A stretch of DNA of 64,000 nucleotides from Streptomyces sp. B93 (GTDB lineage Bacteria; Actinomycetota; Actinomycetes; Streptomycetales; Streptomycetaceae). Every line of letters starts with the position of its first letter. The first letter of the stretch is position 1. The notes under the pieces are model-generated. The model did not search any database. It was not told the DNA's origin and was given only the letters and a program-made list of their open reading frames with translations. The translations under genes were made by a program, and so were the position numbers. This document shows, piece after piece, positions 43,031-51,410 of this stretch. The stretch covers positions 31,491 through 95,490 of the forward strand of contig NZ_JAGPXL010000026.1 in NCBI RefSeq assembly GCF_018070565.1, written 5' to 3'.

Positions 43031-44668
43031 TCAGGGGTTGTACGACGCGGAGGCCCCGTCCGTCGGGGTCTCCGTCACACAGGTCACCGAGAAGGCGACC
43101 GTGTTCGACGTGGTGTGCACCGGATCGCGCACCTCGACACCGATCCCGTTCTCGTACGTCCCGCTGTCGGCGTACGTCGTCACGATCACCTGGTCCTGAC
43201 GGGTCCGCTCGCCGCCCTCCGGGAACGACAGCGTCTTCCAGCCGTCGTCCGCGACCTCGCCGTCCCGTGTCACCCAGCGGTAGTCGACCTCCGCAGGCAG
43301 CCGCCCCACCGTGAACGTCGCCGTGAACGCGGGCGCCGCCTCGGCGGGCGGCGGGCAGGCCCCCGAATACTCCGTGCGCTCACCGGTGACGGCGACCCGG
43401 ACCGACTGCGGCGGCGGATCCGTCGTGGGGCTCTCCTCGCTCGGCGTCGGGGTCGGCGTCGGCTCCTGACTCGGCGCCCCCGCCCCCGCCTCGTCCTCGG
43501 TGCCCGGCGACGACGACGTCCGCTGCCCCGTCCCCGGCGCGGCGCTGTCGCCGCTCCCGCTGTCCCCGCCGTCGTCGTCCCCGCTCAACAGCGCGTACGA
43601 CAGCCCGCCGATCGCCAGCGCGAGAGCCACGACGCCCGCGACCAGCACGGCGACGGTACGGCGGTCACGGCCCGGCGGTGCGGTCGTCGTGGTCGTCGGC
43701 GGGGCGGGCGTGGTCGGCGTCGGCGACGTGGGCCGCGTCGGCCCGGTCGGCTGGTGAGGGGCGACGACCGTCGGCGCGTACGGCGTCGCTTCCACGGTGT
43801 CCGCGACGGGCGTACCGCCCGCGCCGACCAGCCGCAGGTCCTGCTCGGCCCGGTCGGCGGACAGCCGCTGGGCCGGGTCCTTGCGGAGCAGCCCCGCGAT
43901 CACACCGGCGAGCGGCCCGGCCCGGCGCGGCGGCGGCAACTCCTCGTCGACGATGGCGCGCAGGGTACGCAGCGGGGTGTTCTGCCGGAACGGTGAACTG
44001 CCCTCGACCGCCGCGTACAGCAGTACGCCCAGCGACCACAGGTCCGACTCCGGGCCAGGCTTGCGCCCCAGCGCACGCTCCGGCGCCAGGAACTCCGGCG
44101 AGCCGATCACCTCACCGGTCATCGTCAGCGCCGAACTGCCCTCCACCGTGGCGATACCGAAGTCCGTGAGCACCACCCGGCCGTCGTTCGCCATCAGGAC
44201 GTTGGCGGGCTTCACGTCCCGGTGCAGCACCCCGGCCTCGTGCGCGGCGCGCAGCGCGGCCAGCACCTCGGCGCCGATGTGCGCCGCCCGTCGCGGCGGC
44301 AACGGGCCCTCCGCCTCCAGCAGTTCGGCCAGCGAGACGCCCCGCACCAGCTCCATCACGATCCACGGGCGGCCCTCGTCCGTGGCCACGTCGTACACCG
44401 TCACCACATTGCGGTTGGCGACCCGGGCGGCGGCCCAGGCCTCCCGCTCCAGACGGGCGTACATCCGCTCCACGTCGGCGGCGGGCAGTCCGTGCGGGGC
44501 TCGCACCTCCTTGACGGCGACCTCGCGGGCCAGCACCTCGTCCCGGGCGCGCCACACGGTGCCCATCCCGCCCTCGCCGAGCGGGGACAGCAGTCTGTAG
44601 CGTCCCGCGATCACGCGTGCACCGCCCGGGATCTCGGTCACGGGCACCCCCATTCGCATAGGCCGCAT
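43031..44668 (-). CDS. Membrane Ser/Thr protein kinase (PknB-like)
   Basis: 545 residues. The kinase domain (about 22-285) has GEGGMG, VAVKEV (ATP lysine), HRDVKPANV (catalytic loop), DFGIAT and SPEFLAPE. A Pro/Thr-rich juxtamembrane stretch precedes one transmembrane helix (about 345-367), and the extracellular part has a Ser/Thr/Pro/Glu-rich spacer and a beta-rich domain of about 120 residues with cysteines, without PASTA repeats. It would sense an outside signal of unknown nature. I start at 44668, where GGGAG lies ten bases upstream. It is adjacent to, but not clearly part of, the permease operon. Confidence 0.88.
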   Translation of the reverse strand: MRPMRMGVPVTEIPGGARVIAGRYRLLSPLGEGGMGTVWRARDEVLAREVAVKEVRAPHGLPAADVERMYARLEREAWAAARVANRNVVTVYDVATDEGRPWIVMELVRGVSLAELLEAEGPLPPRRAAHIGAEVLAALRAAHEAGVLHRDVKPANVLMANDGRVVLTDFGIATVEGSSALTMTGEVIGSPEFLAPERALGRKPGPESDLWSLGVLLYAAVEGSSPFRQNTPLRTLRAIVDEELPPPRRAGPLAGVIAGLLRKDPAQRLSADRAEQDLRLVGAGGTPVADTVEATPYAPTVVAPHQPTGPTRPTSPTPTTPAPPTTTTTAPPGRDRRTVAVLVAGVVALALAIGGLSYALLSGDDDGGDSGSGDSAAPGTGQRTSSSPGTEDEAGAGAPSQEPTPTPTPSEESPTTDPPPQSVRVAVTGERTEYSGACPPPAEAAPAFTATFTVGRLPAEVDYRWVTRDGEVADDGWKTLSFPEGGERTRQDQVIVTTYADSGTYENGIGVEVRDPVHTTSNTVAFSVTCVTETPTDGASASYNP

Positions 44669-44699
44669 GGCGCGAATCTCCCTTTCCTCACAAAGTAGC

Positions 44700-46379
44700 T
44701 CAGCCGAGTGCGGATGCCGCCCCCCTGAGCACCAATCCGGCTCCCAGGGCGACGACGACGAACGCGGAGCCCAGGGGCGCGAACCGGCGCACCAGGGCGG
44801 CGCCCGGAGCGGCGGTCCAGCGCGGGCGCCGGGCCAGTACGCGGGTGACACCCCCGCCGACCTTGACCACCGCGAACCCGGCCGCGGTCAGGGTCAGGGC
44901 GAGACCGGCGCCGTACGCCACGACCAGCAGCAGCCCGAACCAGGCCTGCCCGAGCGCCGCCGCGCCGACCAGCACCACCACGGCGGACGGACTGGGCACG
45001 AGCCCGCCCGCGAACCCGAGCAGGATCGTGCCGCGGAGGGTGGGGGCGGTGGGGTGGGTGTGGGTGTGGCCGCCGTGGGTGTGGGTGTGACCGGCACTGT
45101 GGTCGTGGTCGTGGTCGTGGTCGTGGCCGTGGGCATGGGCGTGGCCATGATCATGATGGCGGGTGCGGAGGGCGCGGCGTACGAGGGTGGCGCCCGCGAC
45201 GGTGACCAGGGCGCCGCTCGCGATGCCCAGCCAGGCGATCACCGAGGGCGCGGCCACGGAGCCCGCGGTGACCAGGAGGCCGAGGGCGACCACGCCCAGG
45301 GTGTGGGTGACGGTCACCGAGGCGGCCAGCGGCAGGACGTGCCGCAGCCGGGCCCGGCCGCCGTGCGCCGCCGCGGTCGCGGCCATCAGGGTCTTGCCGT
45401 GGCCCGGGGCGAGGGCGTGCAGCGCGCCGAGTCCGCCCGCGACGACCAGGGCGAACGCGGCGAAGCCGACGGTGAGGTCCTGCCGGGCGACGAGGGAGTC
45501 CAGGGCCCGCGTCCAGCGATCGGCGCCGCGCGGGAGGACGGCGGCACCGGGCGCTTCGTCCCCGTGCTCCGCTCCCCGCGCGAGGGGCGGCCCGCCGGGG
45601 CGGACGCGCAGGGAGGCGGTCGTCGTGTCCGCGGGGGAGGACAGCAACTTCTCCGGGTAGGCGGTCAGTTCGCGGGAGACCGACCGCTGGGGCACGTCCG
45701 ACGCGGTGAGCGTCATACGGTCGCCCCGTGCAGTGATCTCCCGCCAGCCGGGCCCGGAGTCGTCGCGCGCGGCGCGGAAGCCCACGGCGGTCGCGGAGTC
45801 GCCCTCGGGCAGCGGGGCCCGCAGCCCGCACTCCAGGCGCAGGGTGTCGAGCCCCGCCTGCCCGGGCCGCACGCGCGCGTGGCTGTCGGCCACGGTGAGC
45901 GGGACCGCCCGGCCGCCGACGGTGACCGCACTGTCCCGCGCGGCCGTCGCACAGCGCCGCCGGGCCCACTCGGTCAGGCCCAGCCGCTCCACGTCCGGCG
46001 CGGCCTGCGTCGCGGGGATCTCGGCGAGGTCCTCCACGTGGCGGACGCGCAGTTCGCCGGGGGCGGCGACCAGACCGTCGTAGCGGTTGACGGTGAAGTT
46101 CCCGAGCGGGTGCGCGCTCGCGGCCGTGACGGGCAGCAGGAGCAACGCGACGAGCGCGGTGAGCAGAGCGGTGACGGTGGCGGGGGCCCGGCGCGGCAGA
46201 GCGCGCCGGAGGGCACCGGTCGCGGTGGTTCGGCGGGTGCGCGGGTGGGTGGTCTCCGGGCGGTTTCCTTCAGTGCCTCGCGGGCTTGGTGTGGTGACGG
46301 TGGCGAGGGCCAGGTGCGGGGCAGGGCGCCGGAGGGCGTCGGGCGCGGTGGTTCGGTGAAGGTGCGGGTGGGTGGTCAC
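44700..46379 (-). CDS. His-rich metal permease, RcnA/HoxN (NiCoT)-like, with extracytoplasmic domain
   Basis: 559 residues. After a 57-residue prefix from a tandem duplication come a signal or TM helix (LLTALVALLLLPVTAASAHP), an extracytoplasmic beta-rich domain (about 80-245), and six transmembrane helices with the NiCoT-like motif HALAPGHGKTLMAA. A cytoplasmic loop has 17 His in about 39 residues, a likely metal buffer. GALVTVAGATLV and SPSAVVVLVG follow. Nickel, cobalt or another divalent ion is the likely cargo. The GTG at 46379 overlaps the upstream TPR stop (GTGA). Confidence 0.8.
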   Translation of the reverse strand: MTTHPHLHRTTAPDALRRPAPHLALATVTTPSPRGTEGNRPETTHPRTRRTTATGALRRALPRRAPATVTALLTALVALLLLPVTAASAHPLGNFTVNRYDGLVAAPGELRVRHVEDLAEIPATQAAPDVERLGLTEWARRRCATAARDSAVTVGGRAVPLTVADSHARVRPGQAGLDTLRLECGLRAPLPEGDSATAVGFRAARDDSGPGWREITARGDRMTLTASDVPQRSVSRELTAYPEKLLSSPADTTTASLRVRPGGPPLARGAEHGDEAPGAAVLPRGADRWTRALDSLVARQDLTVGFAAFALVVAGGLGALHALAPGHGKTLMAATAAAHGGRARLRHVLPLAASVTVTHTLGVVALGLLVTAGSVAAPSVIAWLGIASGALVTVAGATLVRRALRTRHHDHGHAHAHGHDHDHDHDHSAGHTHTHGGHTHTHPTAPTLRGTILLGFAGGLVPSPSAVVVLVGAAALGQAWFGLLLVVAYGAGLALTLTAAGFAVVKVGGGVTRVLARRPRWTAAPGAALVRRFAPLGSAFVVVALGAGLVLRGAASALG

Positions 46380-46416
46380 CGGGGCAGCTCCTTCAGGGCC
46401 TTGCGGGCCTCGGGGG
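46171..46416. repeat. 123-bp tandem duplication spanning the TPR/permease junction
   Basis: Two 123-bp units (46171-46293 and 46294-46416) align along their whole length, roughly four-fifths identical by eye; both start GTGACGGTGGCG. The right unit holds the functional GGTGA overlap of TPR stop and permease start. In the left unit the same place reads GGAGA, so the old stop/start is gone. As 123 is a multiple of three, the permease keeps its frame and gains 41 residues. Confidence 0.75.
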
Positions 46417-47719
46417 CGCCCAGGGGGGAGAAGCCGGGGTTGAGGGATAGGGCCGCGGTGAGGGACGTGCGGGCCTGGCGGGGGTGGCCGGTGGCGCGTT
46501 CGATCATGCCGCGGTGGTAGAGGAAGGTGGCGTCGCGGTAGCCGGTCGCCGTGGCCCGGCGGGCGAAGCGCAGGGCCTCCTGCGGGCGTCCGTTGCGGTA
46601 CAGGGCCCAGCCGAGGGCGTCGGCGGTGTGCACGGTGCGGCGGCGCTCCCACTCGGCGCGTGCCGCACGCAGGGCCGCCTTGGCGTCACCGTGGTCGGCG
46701 GCGGCCAGCGCGGTGTCGAGGTCGGCGTTGACACCGCCCGCCCGCGCGAGCGCCGTCCACGCCTCCACCAGGACGTACTGCTCACGCGCCTGCTCCCGGT
46801 CGCCGCCCGCCTCGTACAGCTCGCCGAGCGCGACCAGCGGGCCGGGCAGCGGCGCCCGCGCGACGACCCGCTCCAGCCCTGCGACGGCCGCCGCCCGGTC
46901 GCCGCTCGCGGCCTGCGCGCGGGCCCGGCCCTCCAGCGCGGGCAGGTACGTGTCGTCGGCGGCCAGGGCGCGCGCGTAGTGGCGCAGGGCCGCGTCGTGA
47001 TCGCCCCGCCCGAAGGCGAGTTGGCCGAGCGCGGTGGCCACGTACGCGATGTCACCCGGTGAGGCCGCCGAGCCGAGCGCCTGCTCCAGGACCCGTCGGG
47101 CCGTACCCGTGTCCCCGCGCAGCTCCCGCACGTACGCGTACCGCGTGAAGACCGGGATGCCGGGCCGCCGGTCGTCGGCGGTGTCGGCGGCCCTCGACGC
47201 GTCGCCGTACCGCCCGAGTTCGACCAGGGCGTCGACACGGCTGGCCAGCGCCCGCTCGCTGTAGGGGTTCCGCGCCAGCGCACGGTCGGCGTACCGCAGC
47301 GCGCCGGTGAAGTCATGGCGGGCCGCGGCGAGGGCGGCGTGCCCGGCGAGCGCCTGGTCGTTGTCCGGCCGCAGCTCCAGGGACCGGTCGAGGGCGCGCT
47401 GCGCCTGCGGGTAGCGACCGGGGTCGCCTTCCGTCCTGGCCTGCTCCACATAGGCCAGGCCGAGCGCCGCCCACGCGGTGAAGTCCTTGGGCTGCGTCTT
47501 CAGGTGCGCCTGGAGCGCGCTGACGCCCGCCTTCAGATCGGCGCCCGTGACGAGCCGCGCCGGGACCACGCCGGGCCCGGCGGCGACCGCGCCGCCCCGC
47601 GCGTCGTCGCCTTTGAGGTTGCCGACCGCGACCGACCCGGCGGTCAACGCGACCGCCAACAACACGGCACACCCCGCCACCCGTGCGGCCCGCCTGGACC
47701 GTCCTGCCTCCGCAGACAT
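46376..47719 (-). CDS. Exported TPR-repeat protein
   Basis: 447 residues. An Arg-rich start and one hydrophobic segment (VAGCAVLLAVALTAGSVAVG) suggest membrane anchoring with the rest outside. From about residue 70 to 430 the chain is a series of tetratricopeptide-like helical pairs (FTAWAALGLAYVEQ, PQAQRALDRSLELRPDN, ALRYADRALARNP, LGQLAFGRGDHDAALRHYARALAADD). TPR scaffolds bind partner proteins. It lies between the DUF4331 and permease genes with tight spacing and a stop/start overlap, so it probably works with them in one envelope complex. Confidence 0.82.
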   Translation of the reverse strand: MSAEAGRSRRAARVAGCAVLLAVALTAGSVAVGNLKGDDARGGAVAAGPGVVPARLVTGADLKAGVSALQAHLKTQPKDFTAWAALGLAYVEQARTEGDPGRYPQAQRALDRSLELRPDNDQALAGHAALAAARHDFTGALRYADRALARNPYSERALASRVDALVELGRYGDASRAADTADDRRPGIPVFTRYAYVRELRGDTGTARRVLEQALGSAASPGDIAYVATALGQLAFGRGDHDAALRHYARALAADDTYLPALEGRARAQAASGDRAAAVAGLERVVARAPLPGPLVALGELYEAGGDREQAREQYVLVEAWTALARAGGVNADLDTALAAADHGDAKAALRAARAEWERRRTVHTADALGWALYRNGRPQEALRFARRATATGYRDATFLYHRGMIERATGHPRQARTSLTAALSLNPGFSPLGAPEARKALKELPR

Positions 47720-47819
47720 GCCCTCTCTCCTCGGTCGATGAACGCTGGGCGGCGCGGCCCGCCCGTGGGGGACGAAAGCGGGCCGCGCCAGATTCAGGGG
47801 ACGTATGCCATACGCCCCA

Positions 47820-47847
47820 AGGGGCGCGGGGAACCGCGCGACCAGCC
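47820..47847 (+). repeat. Streptomyces dispersed repeat core (copy 2)
   Basis: AGGGGCGCGGGGAAC followed by CGCGCGACCAGCC, the same family as at 38629-38656 but on the other strand. It lies in the 171-base gap between the DUF4331 and TPR genes. Confidence 0.65.
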
Positions 47848-47890
47848 ACCACGGCGCCGCGACCGCGTCACCCGCACCCCGCGTCGGCGC

Positions 47891-49429
47891 CTAGTACGGC
47901 CGCCGCCGCATCCGCCGCCACCACAGCAACCCGGTGCCGATCAGCAGGACACCGGCCGCCCCCGCACCCGCCGACGCCGCGACCAGCGTCGTGTCCTGCG
48001 ACGAGCCCCCGGCCGTCCCGGCCGGCTGCAACGCGTCGGCCAGCTCGCTGCGGACGTCGTTGCCACCCGTGGTGCCCTTGGCGAGCGGCCCGCGCGAGCC
48101 CTCGGTCGGCAGGGCGACGTACGGGAAGGCCTTCTCGAACTCCTTGTCGTTCTCGTCGACCGCGTCACCCAGGTCGTTCTTCGCGCCGAGCAGTTCGCCC
48201 TCGACGACCTGGAGCGCCGCGTCGAGCACGTCGTCGGAGAGCCGGCGGCCGTTGGGGAAGCCCGCGTTGTCGCCGTCGAGGACGCCGAGCCGCTTGGGTT
48301 CGGCGCTGGGCGCGATCGAGGTGTTGAGCCGCAGCTGTTCCGAAGGCCGCACGTGCGGCGGCTGGTTGAGCCCTTCGACGCCCTTGAGGAAGACGTCGAC
48401 GAGGTCGTTGCGGGGCTCCGCGGGCGCCTCGATCTTGTAGATCGCCTCGATGAGCCTGGGCAGCTCGGGGTGGGTGACGTTCTTCAGGAACTGCCCGTCG
48501 TTCCAGGGCGAGTCCGCGTTGAACTTGTCCTTGTCCTTCAGCGGGTTGACGACCTCGTTCACCAGCGGGTTGCCCAGCCGCGACACCTGGGTGAAGTGGC
48601 CCTGGGCGTTCTTGCGCTGGGTCGTGGACCAGATGCCGACGATCGGCTGCCCGGCCGACTCGGTGATCATGTGCGTCGGCACCTGGAGGGCGATGGAGTT
48701 GACGTTGTAGCCCTTGAGGGTGTCGTTGCCGACCTCGGTGAGGTTCCCGCCGTACAGCAGGTCGAAGACGCGCAGGTCCAGGAAGAACGGGTCGTCGGCC
48801 TGCCCCGCGAAGGCCGTGACGCCGCTGCCGACGTGGTGCACCGCCTGCTCGCGCAGCGCCGCGTAGTCCGGCATGGACGCCTTGCCCACGTTGGACGGCG
48901 CGACCGGGACGTCGTCGGCGATCTTGGTGCGGGAGACCAGGGCCTGGTCCTTGAGCTTCAGCAGCTCGATGTCGTACGTCTGTGTGACGTTGAGGTCGGG
49001 ATCGTCCAGGCTCTCGACCGGGCCGGTGTTGTAGAGGAACGTCTTCTTGTTCTTGATGTGCGTGTCGAAGGTGAAGCGGTACAGCAGCTCGCCCTGCGCG
49101 TCACCGTTGTTGTCGATGTGCAGGTCGTACTGGGCGTCCTCGGCGAACGGGTAGAAGTTCGGCCCGCCCGCCGGTTCCTCGAAGGGGGTCCAGTTCGCGA
49201 CGATCGTCGTCGTGTCCGGCTTGTCCGGGCTGACGAACGCGTACACGTCCGTGTTGTCGTACTGCGGTGTGCCCGAGATCAGCGGTGCCTCCCGGTGGCT
49301 GGAGGCGCTGGCCGCCCCCGGTTCCAGCGCGGTCACGCCGGCGGCTGCGAGCCCCCCGGCGGCCAGCGCACCACACACGAGGGTGGCGAGGCCCTTGCGT
49401 CCCGCGCCGCTCCTGGAATTAGGTGTCAT
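47891..49429 (-). CDS. DUF4331 family membrane-anchored exported protein
   Basis: 512 residues. The signal peptide (about 1-42) ends ASASSHREAP, and SSHREAPLISGTPQYDNTD is the typical mature DUF4331 start. A long beta-rich domain follows (VYAFVSPDKPDTTTIVANWTPF, LYRFTFDTHIKNKKTF, FDLLYGGNLTEVGNDTL), then a C-terminal spacer, one transmembrane helix (AGAAGVLLIGTGLLWW) and an Arg-rich tail, so the domain is held outside the membrane. The family's biochemical role is unknown. ATG 49429 is preceded by GGAGG. It faces away from the ECF sigma gene, which may control it. Confidence 0.88.
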   Translation of the reverse strand: MTPNSRSGAGRKGLATLVCGALAAGGLAAAGVTALEPGAASASSHREAPLISGTPQYDNTDVYAFVSPDKPDTTTIVANWTPFEEPAGGPNFYPFAEDAQYDLHIDNNGDAQGELLYRFTFDTHIKNKKTFLYNTGPVESLDDPDLNVTQTYDIELLKLKDQALVSRTKIADDVPVAPSNVGKASMPDYAALREQAVHHVGSGVTAFAGQADDPFFLDLRVFDLLYGGNLTEVGNDTLKGYNVNSIALQVPTHMITESAGQPIVGIWSTTQRKNAQGHFTQVSRLGNPLVNEVVNPLKDKDKFNADSPWNDGQFLKNVTHPELPRLIEAIYKIEAPAEPRNDLVDVFLKGVEGLNQPPHVRPSEQLRLNTSIAPSAEPKRLGVLDGDNAGFPNGRRLSDDVLDAALQVVEGELLGAKNDLGDAVDENDKEFEKAFPYVALPTEGSRGPLAKGTTGGNDVRSELADALQPAGTAGGSSQDTTLVAASAGAGAAGVLLIGTGLLWWRRMRRRPY

Positions 49430-49468
49430 GCCGTCCGTCCTCCGTGCCAACTTGCCTGACGCACGGGG

Positions 49469-49495
49469 ATTCGGAGTGCGGGCGCGGGCGGATTG
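49469..49495 (-). promoter_or_regulatory. Candidate ECF (SigK-like) promoter upstream of the DUF4331 gene
   Basis: On the minus strand CAATCC (49495-49490) and CCGAAT (49474-49469) are 15 bases apart. They resemble the mycobacterial SigK elements (CCATCC and CCGAAT), remembered with slightly longer spacing. A start about 33 bases before the ATG at 49429 would result. Suggestive only. Confidence 0.3.
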
Positions 49496-49635
49496 GTCGG
49501 ACGGGAAACTGATTTCGGCCCCCGCCGGACCCGCGTTTTCCGCGCGCTGATCCGTACCCCCGTCCGGAGGTGTGTTCGGTGCGAATGCCTGGTGTCAGGG
49601 GACCGAGCCGGTGTGGCCGGGGTGAGGGGGAGTCG

Positions 49636-50178
49636 GTGGAGGCCGAGGAGCTTGTGCGGCGGGTCGCGGGGGGCGACCAGCGGGCGTTCGAGGAACTGTA
49701 CGGACTGGTGTCCGGCCCGGTGTTCGGGCTGGTGCGCCGGGTCGTGCGGGACCCGGCGCAGTCGGAGGAGGTGGCCCAGGAGGTGCTGTTGGAGCTGTGG
49801 CGGTCCGCGGCGCGGTTCGACCCGGGCCGCGGCAGCGCGCTCGCGTGGATCCTCACCGTCGCCCACCGCCGGGCCGTGGACCGGGTGCGCAGCGCCCGCG
49901 CGGCCGGTGAGCGCGAGCAGCGCGACGCGATGCGCTCCCAGCCACCGGCCTTCGACCAGGTCACAGAGGAGGTGGAGGCCGGTCTCGAACGGGAGTGGGT
50001 GCGCCGCTGTCTGGACCGGCTGACGGCCCTGCAACGCCAGTCCGTCACCCTCGCCTACTACGACGGGTACACCTACCGGGAGGTCGCCGAACGGCTGTCC
50101 CTGCCGCTCGGCACCGTCAAGACCCGGATGCGTGACGGGCTCACCCGGCTGCGGGAGTGCCTGGGAGGTGCCGCATGA
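49636..50178 (+). CDS. ECF sigma factor (SigK/SigL-like)
   Basis: 180 residues from GTG 49636, with GAGGGGGAG just upstream; in-frame starts at 49585 and 49570 would add 17 or 22 low-complexity residues. Region 2 is EELVRRVAGGDQRAFEELYGL to VAQEVLLELWRSAARFDPGRG and WILTVAHRRAVDRVRS; region 4 is CLDRLTALQRQSVTLAYYDG, YREVAERLSLPLGTVKTRMRDGL, a normal -35-recognition helix. The stop overlaps the anti-sigma start (ATGA). It directs RNA polymerase to a small regulon, likely including its divergent neighbours. Confidence 0.9.
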   Translation: MEAEELVRRVAGGDQRAFEELYGLVSGPVFGLVRRVVRDPAQSEEVAQEVLLELWRSAARFDPGRGSALAWILTVAHRRAVDRVRSARAAGEREQRDAMRSQPPAFDQVTEEVEAGLEREWVRRCLDRLTALQRQSVTLAYYDGYTYREVAERLSLPLGTVKTRMRDGLTRLRECLGGAA

Positions 50179-51002
50179 GCCTGCTCGACCGGCTGCTGCG
50201 CCGCGAGGATCCGCACTCGCTGGCCGCGCCCTACGCCCTGGACGCCCTGGAACCCTCCGAGCGGGTCCGCTTCGAACGGCATCTCGCCGGGTGCCCGCGG
50301 TGCGCGGCCGAGGTGCGGGCGCTGTCCGAGGACGCCGTCCGGCTGGCCTGGTCCACGGCCGCACCGGCGCCGCCCGCCCTGCGCGAGAGAGTGCTGGCCG
50401 CCGTACGCACCACCCCGCAGGAACCGGCACCGGCACCCGTGGCGGCGGGCGGCCGGGCGCCGGGGCAACTGCCGCCGCACGTGTGGGGGACCGAGCCGCC
50501 ACCGGCACGCGCGCGTGCGCCCCGGACGCGCCCCCTGTTCGTGCCGTTCGCCACCGCGACCGCCGCGGCGGCGCTCGTCGTCGCCGCGCTCTTCGCCGTG
50601 CAGGCGAACCGCAGCGAGGACCAGCTCGCCGCCGAGCGGGACCGGGCACGTGAGATCGCCCACGTCCTGGCCGCCCCCGATGCACGCGCCGACTCCGGAC
50701 GGGACGCCCGGGGCCGCCGTATCGGAGTGATCGCCTCCGTGTCCGAGGGGCGCGCGGTGGTGACGTTGAGCGGATACGGCGATCCGTCGGGCGGGCGGGT
50801 GCACCAGCTGTGGCTCATGCGCCCCGGTGTGCAACCACGCTCCCTCGGGCTCTTCGACGGCGACACGCCCTTGGTCGCCTCCGGGCTCGACCGCTCGGCG
50901 ACGTCACTCGCCGTGACCGTCGAACCCGACGGCGGATCACCCCAGCCCACCAGCCAGCCCGTTGTCCAACTCGCCCTGGAATCTGTTGGATTCGGAGAGT
51001 AG
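50175..51002 (+). CDS. Zinc-type membrane anti-sigma factor (RskA-like)
   Basis: 275 residues. The N-terminal anti-sigma domain (about 1-75) carries HLAGCPRC, the H-x3-C-x2-C zinc motif, inside PYALDALEPSERVRFERHL. A Pro/Ala spacer leads to one transmembrane helix (about 120-142) and an extracytoplasmic RskA domain (about 150-270: GRRIGVIASVSEGRAVVTLSG, GRVHQLWLM, LGLFDGD, LAVTVEPDGGSPQP). It should hold the sigma factor at the membrane until an envelope signal leads to cleavage. It is translationally coupled to the sigma gene. Confidence 0.9.
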   Translation: MSLLDRLLRREDPHSLAAPYALDALEPSERVRFERHLAGCPRCAAEVRALSEDAVRLAWSTAAPAPPALRERVLAAVRTTPQEPAPAPVAAGGRAPGQLPPHVWGTEPPPARARAPRTRPLFVPFATATAAAALVVAALFAVQANRSEDQLAAERDRAREIAHVLAAPDARADSGRDARGRRIGVIASVSEGRAVVTLSGYGDPSGGRVHQLWLMRPGVQPRSLGLFDGDTPLVASGLDRSATSLAVTVEPDGGSPQPTSQPVVQLALESVGFGE

Positions 51003-51128
51003 TCGCAAAGGCATCGTCAACACCCTTGCGGGGAAGGTGAATCCTGTGACCGCGATACACGAGTGCCCCGAGGGGGCGATAGGGTTACCCTGCCCGGGCT
51101 GGGTGGACTCGTACGGGTGGGGAGTGAC

Positions 51129-51398
51129 ATGGAACAGATAACAGTGCGCAGCAGGGCCAGGGTCCCTGCGATCACCTGCGGGAGCAGCGCGACCAGTTCG
51201 CGCCTCGACCGTCATCTGTCGGTGCTGGCGGGTCCCGCCATACCGCAGCAGGAGGCGGCCGAGGCGACCTCGTTGATGCGGGAGATCACCGCCCGTGACA
51301 CCGCCCAGCGCCGCAGCGACCGGGGTGTGCGCGTACGCCGCGTCTCGCTCTTCGCGCCGCTGCGCCGACTTCGCCGTTCACTGTTCGGAGGTCACTGA
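51129..51398 (+). CDS. Small conserved Streptomyces protein, unknown function
   Basis: 89 residues starting MEQITVRSRARVPAITCGSS, with GGGGAG at about 51119 as ribosome site. A central region (SSRLDRHLSVLAGPAIPQQEAAEATSLMREI, read as two helices) is followed by a very basic C-terminus (RVRRVSLFAPLRRLRRSLFGG), amphipathic and likely to contact nucleic acid or membrane. No known domain. An in-frame ATG at 51063 would add 22 residues and lacks a ribosome site. It is separate from the anti-sigma gene by 126 bases and convergent with the CoA transferase. Confidence 0.65.
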   Translation: MEQITVRSRARVPAITCGSSATSSRLDRHLSVLAGPAIPQQEAAEATSLMREITARDTAQRRSDRGVRVRRVSLFAPLRRLRRSLFGGH

Positions 51399-51410
51399 CC
51401 GGGGCCGTGC

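Noticed and set aside
45058..45160. GTCGTG/GTGGGT hexamer runs as a possible regulatory repeat
   Set aside because: They encode the His/Asp-rich loop of the permease on the minus strand and are explained by that coding.
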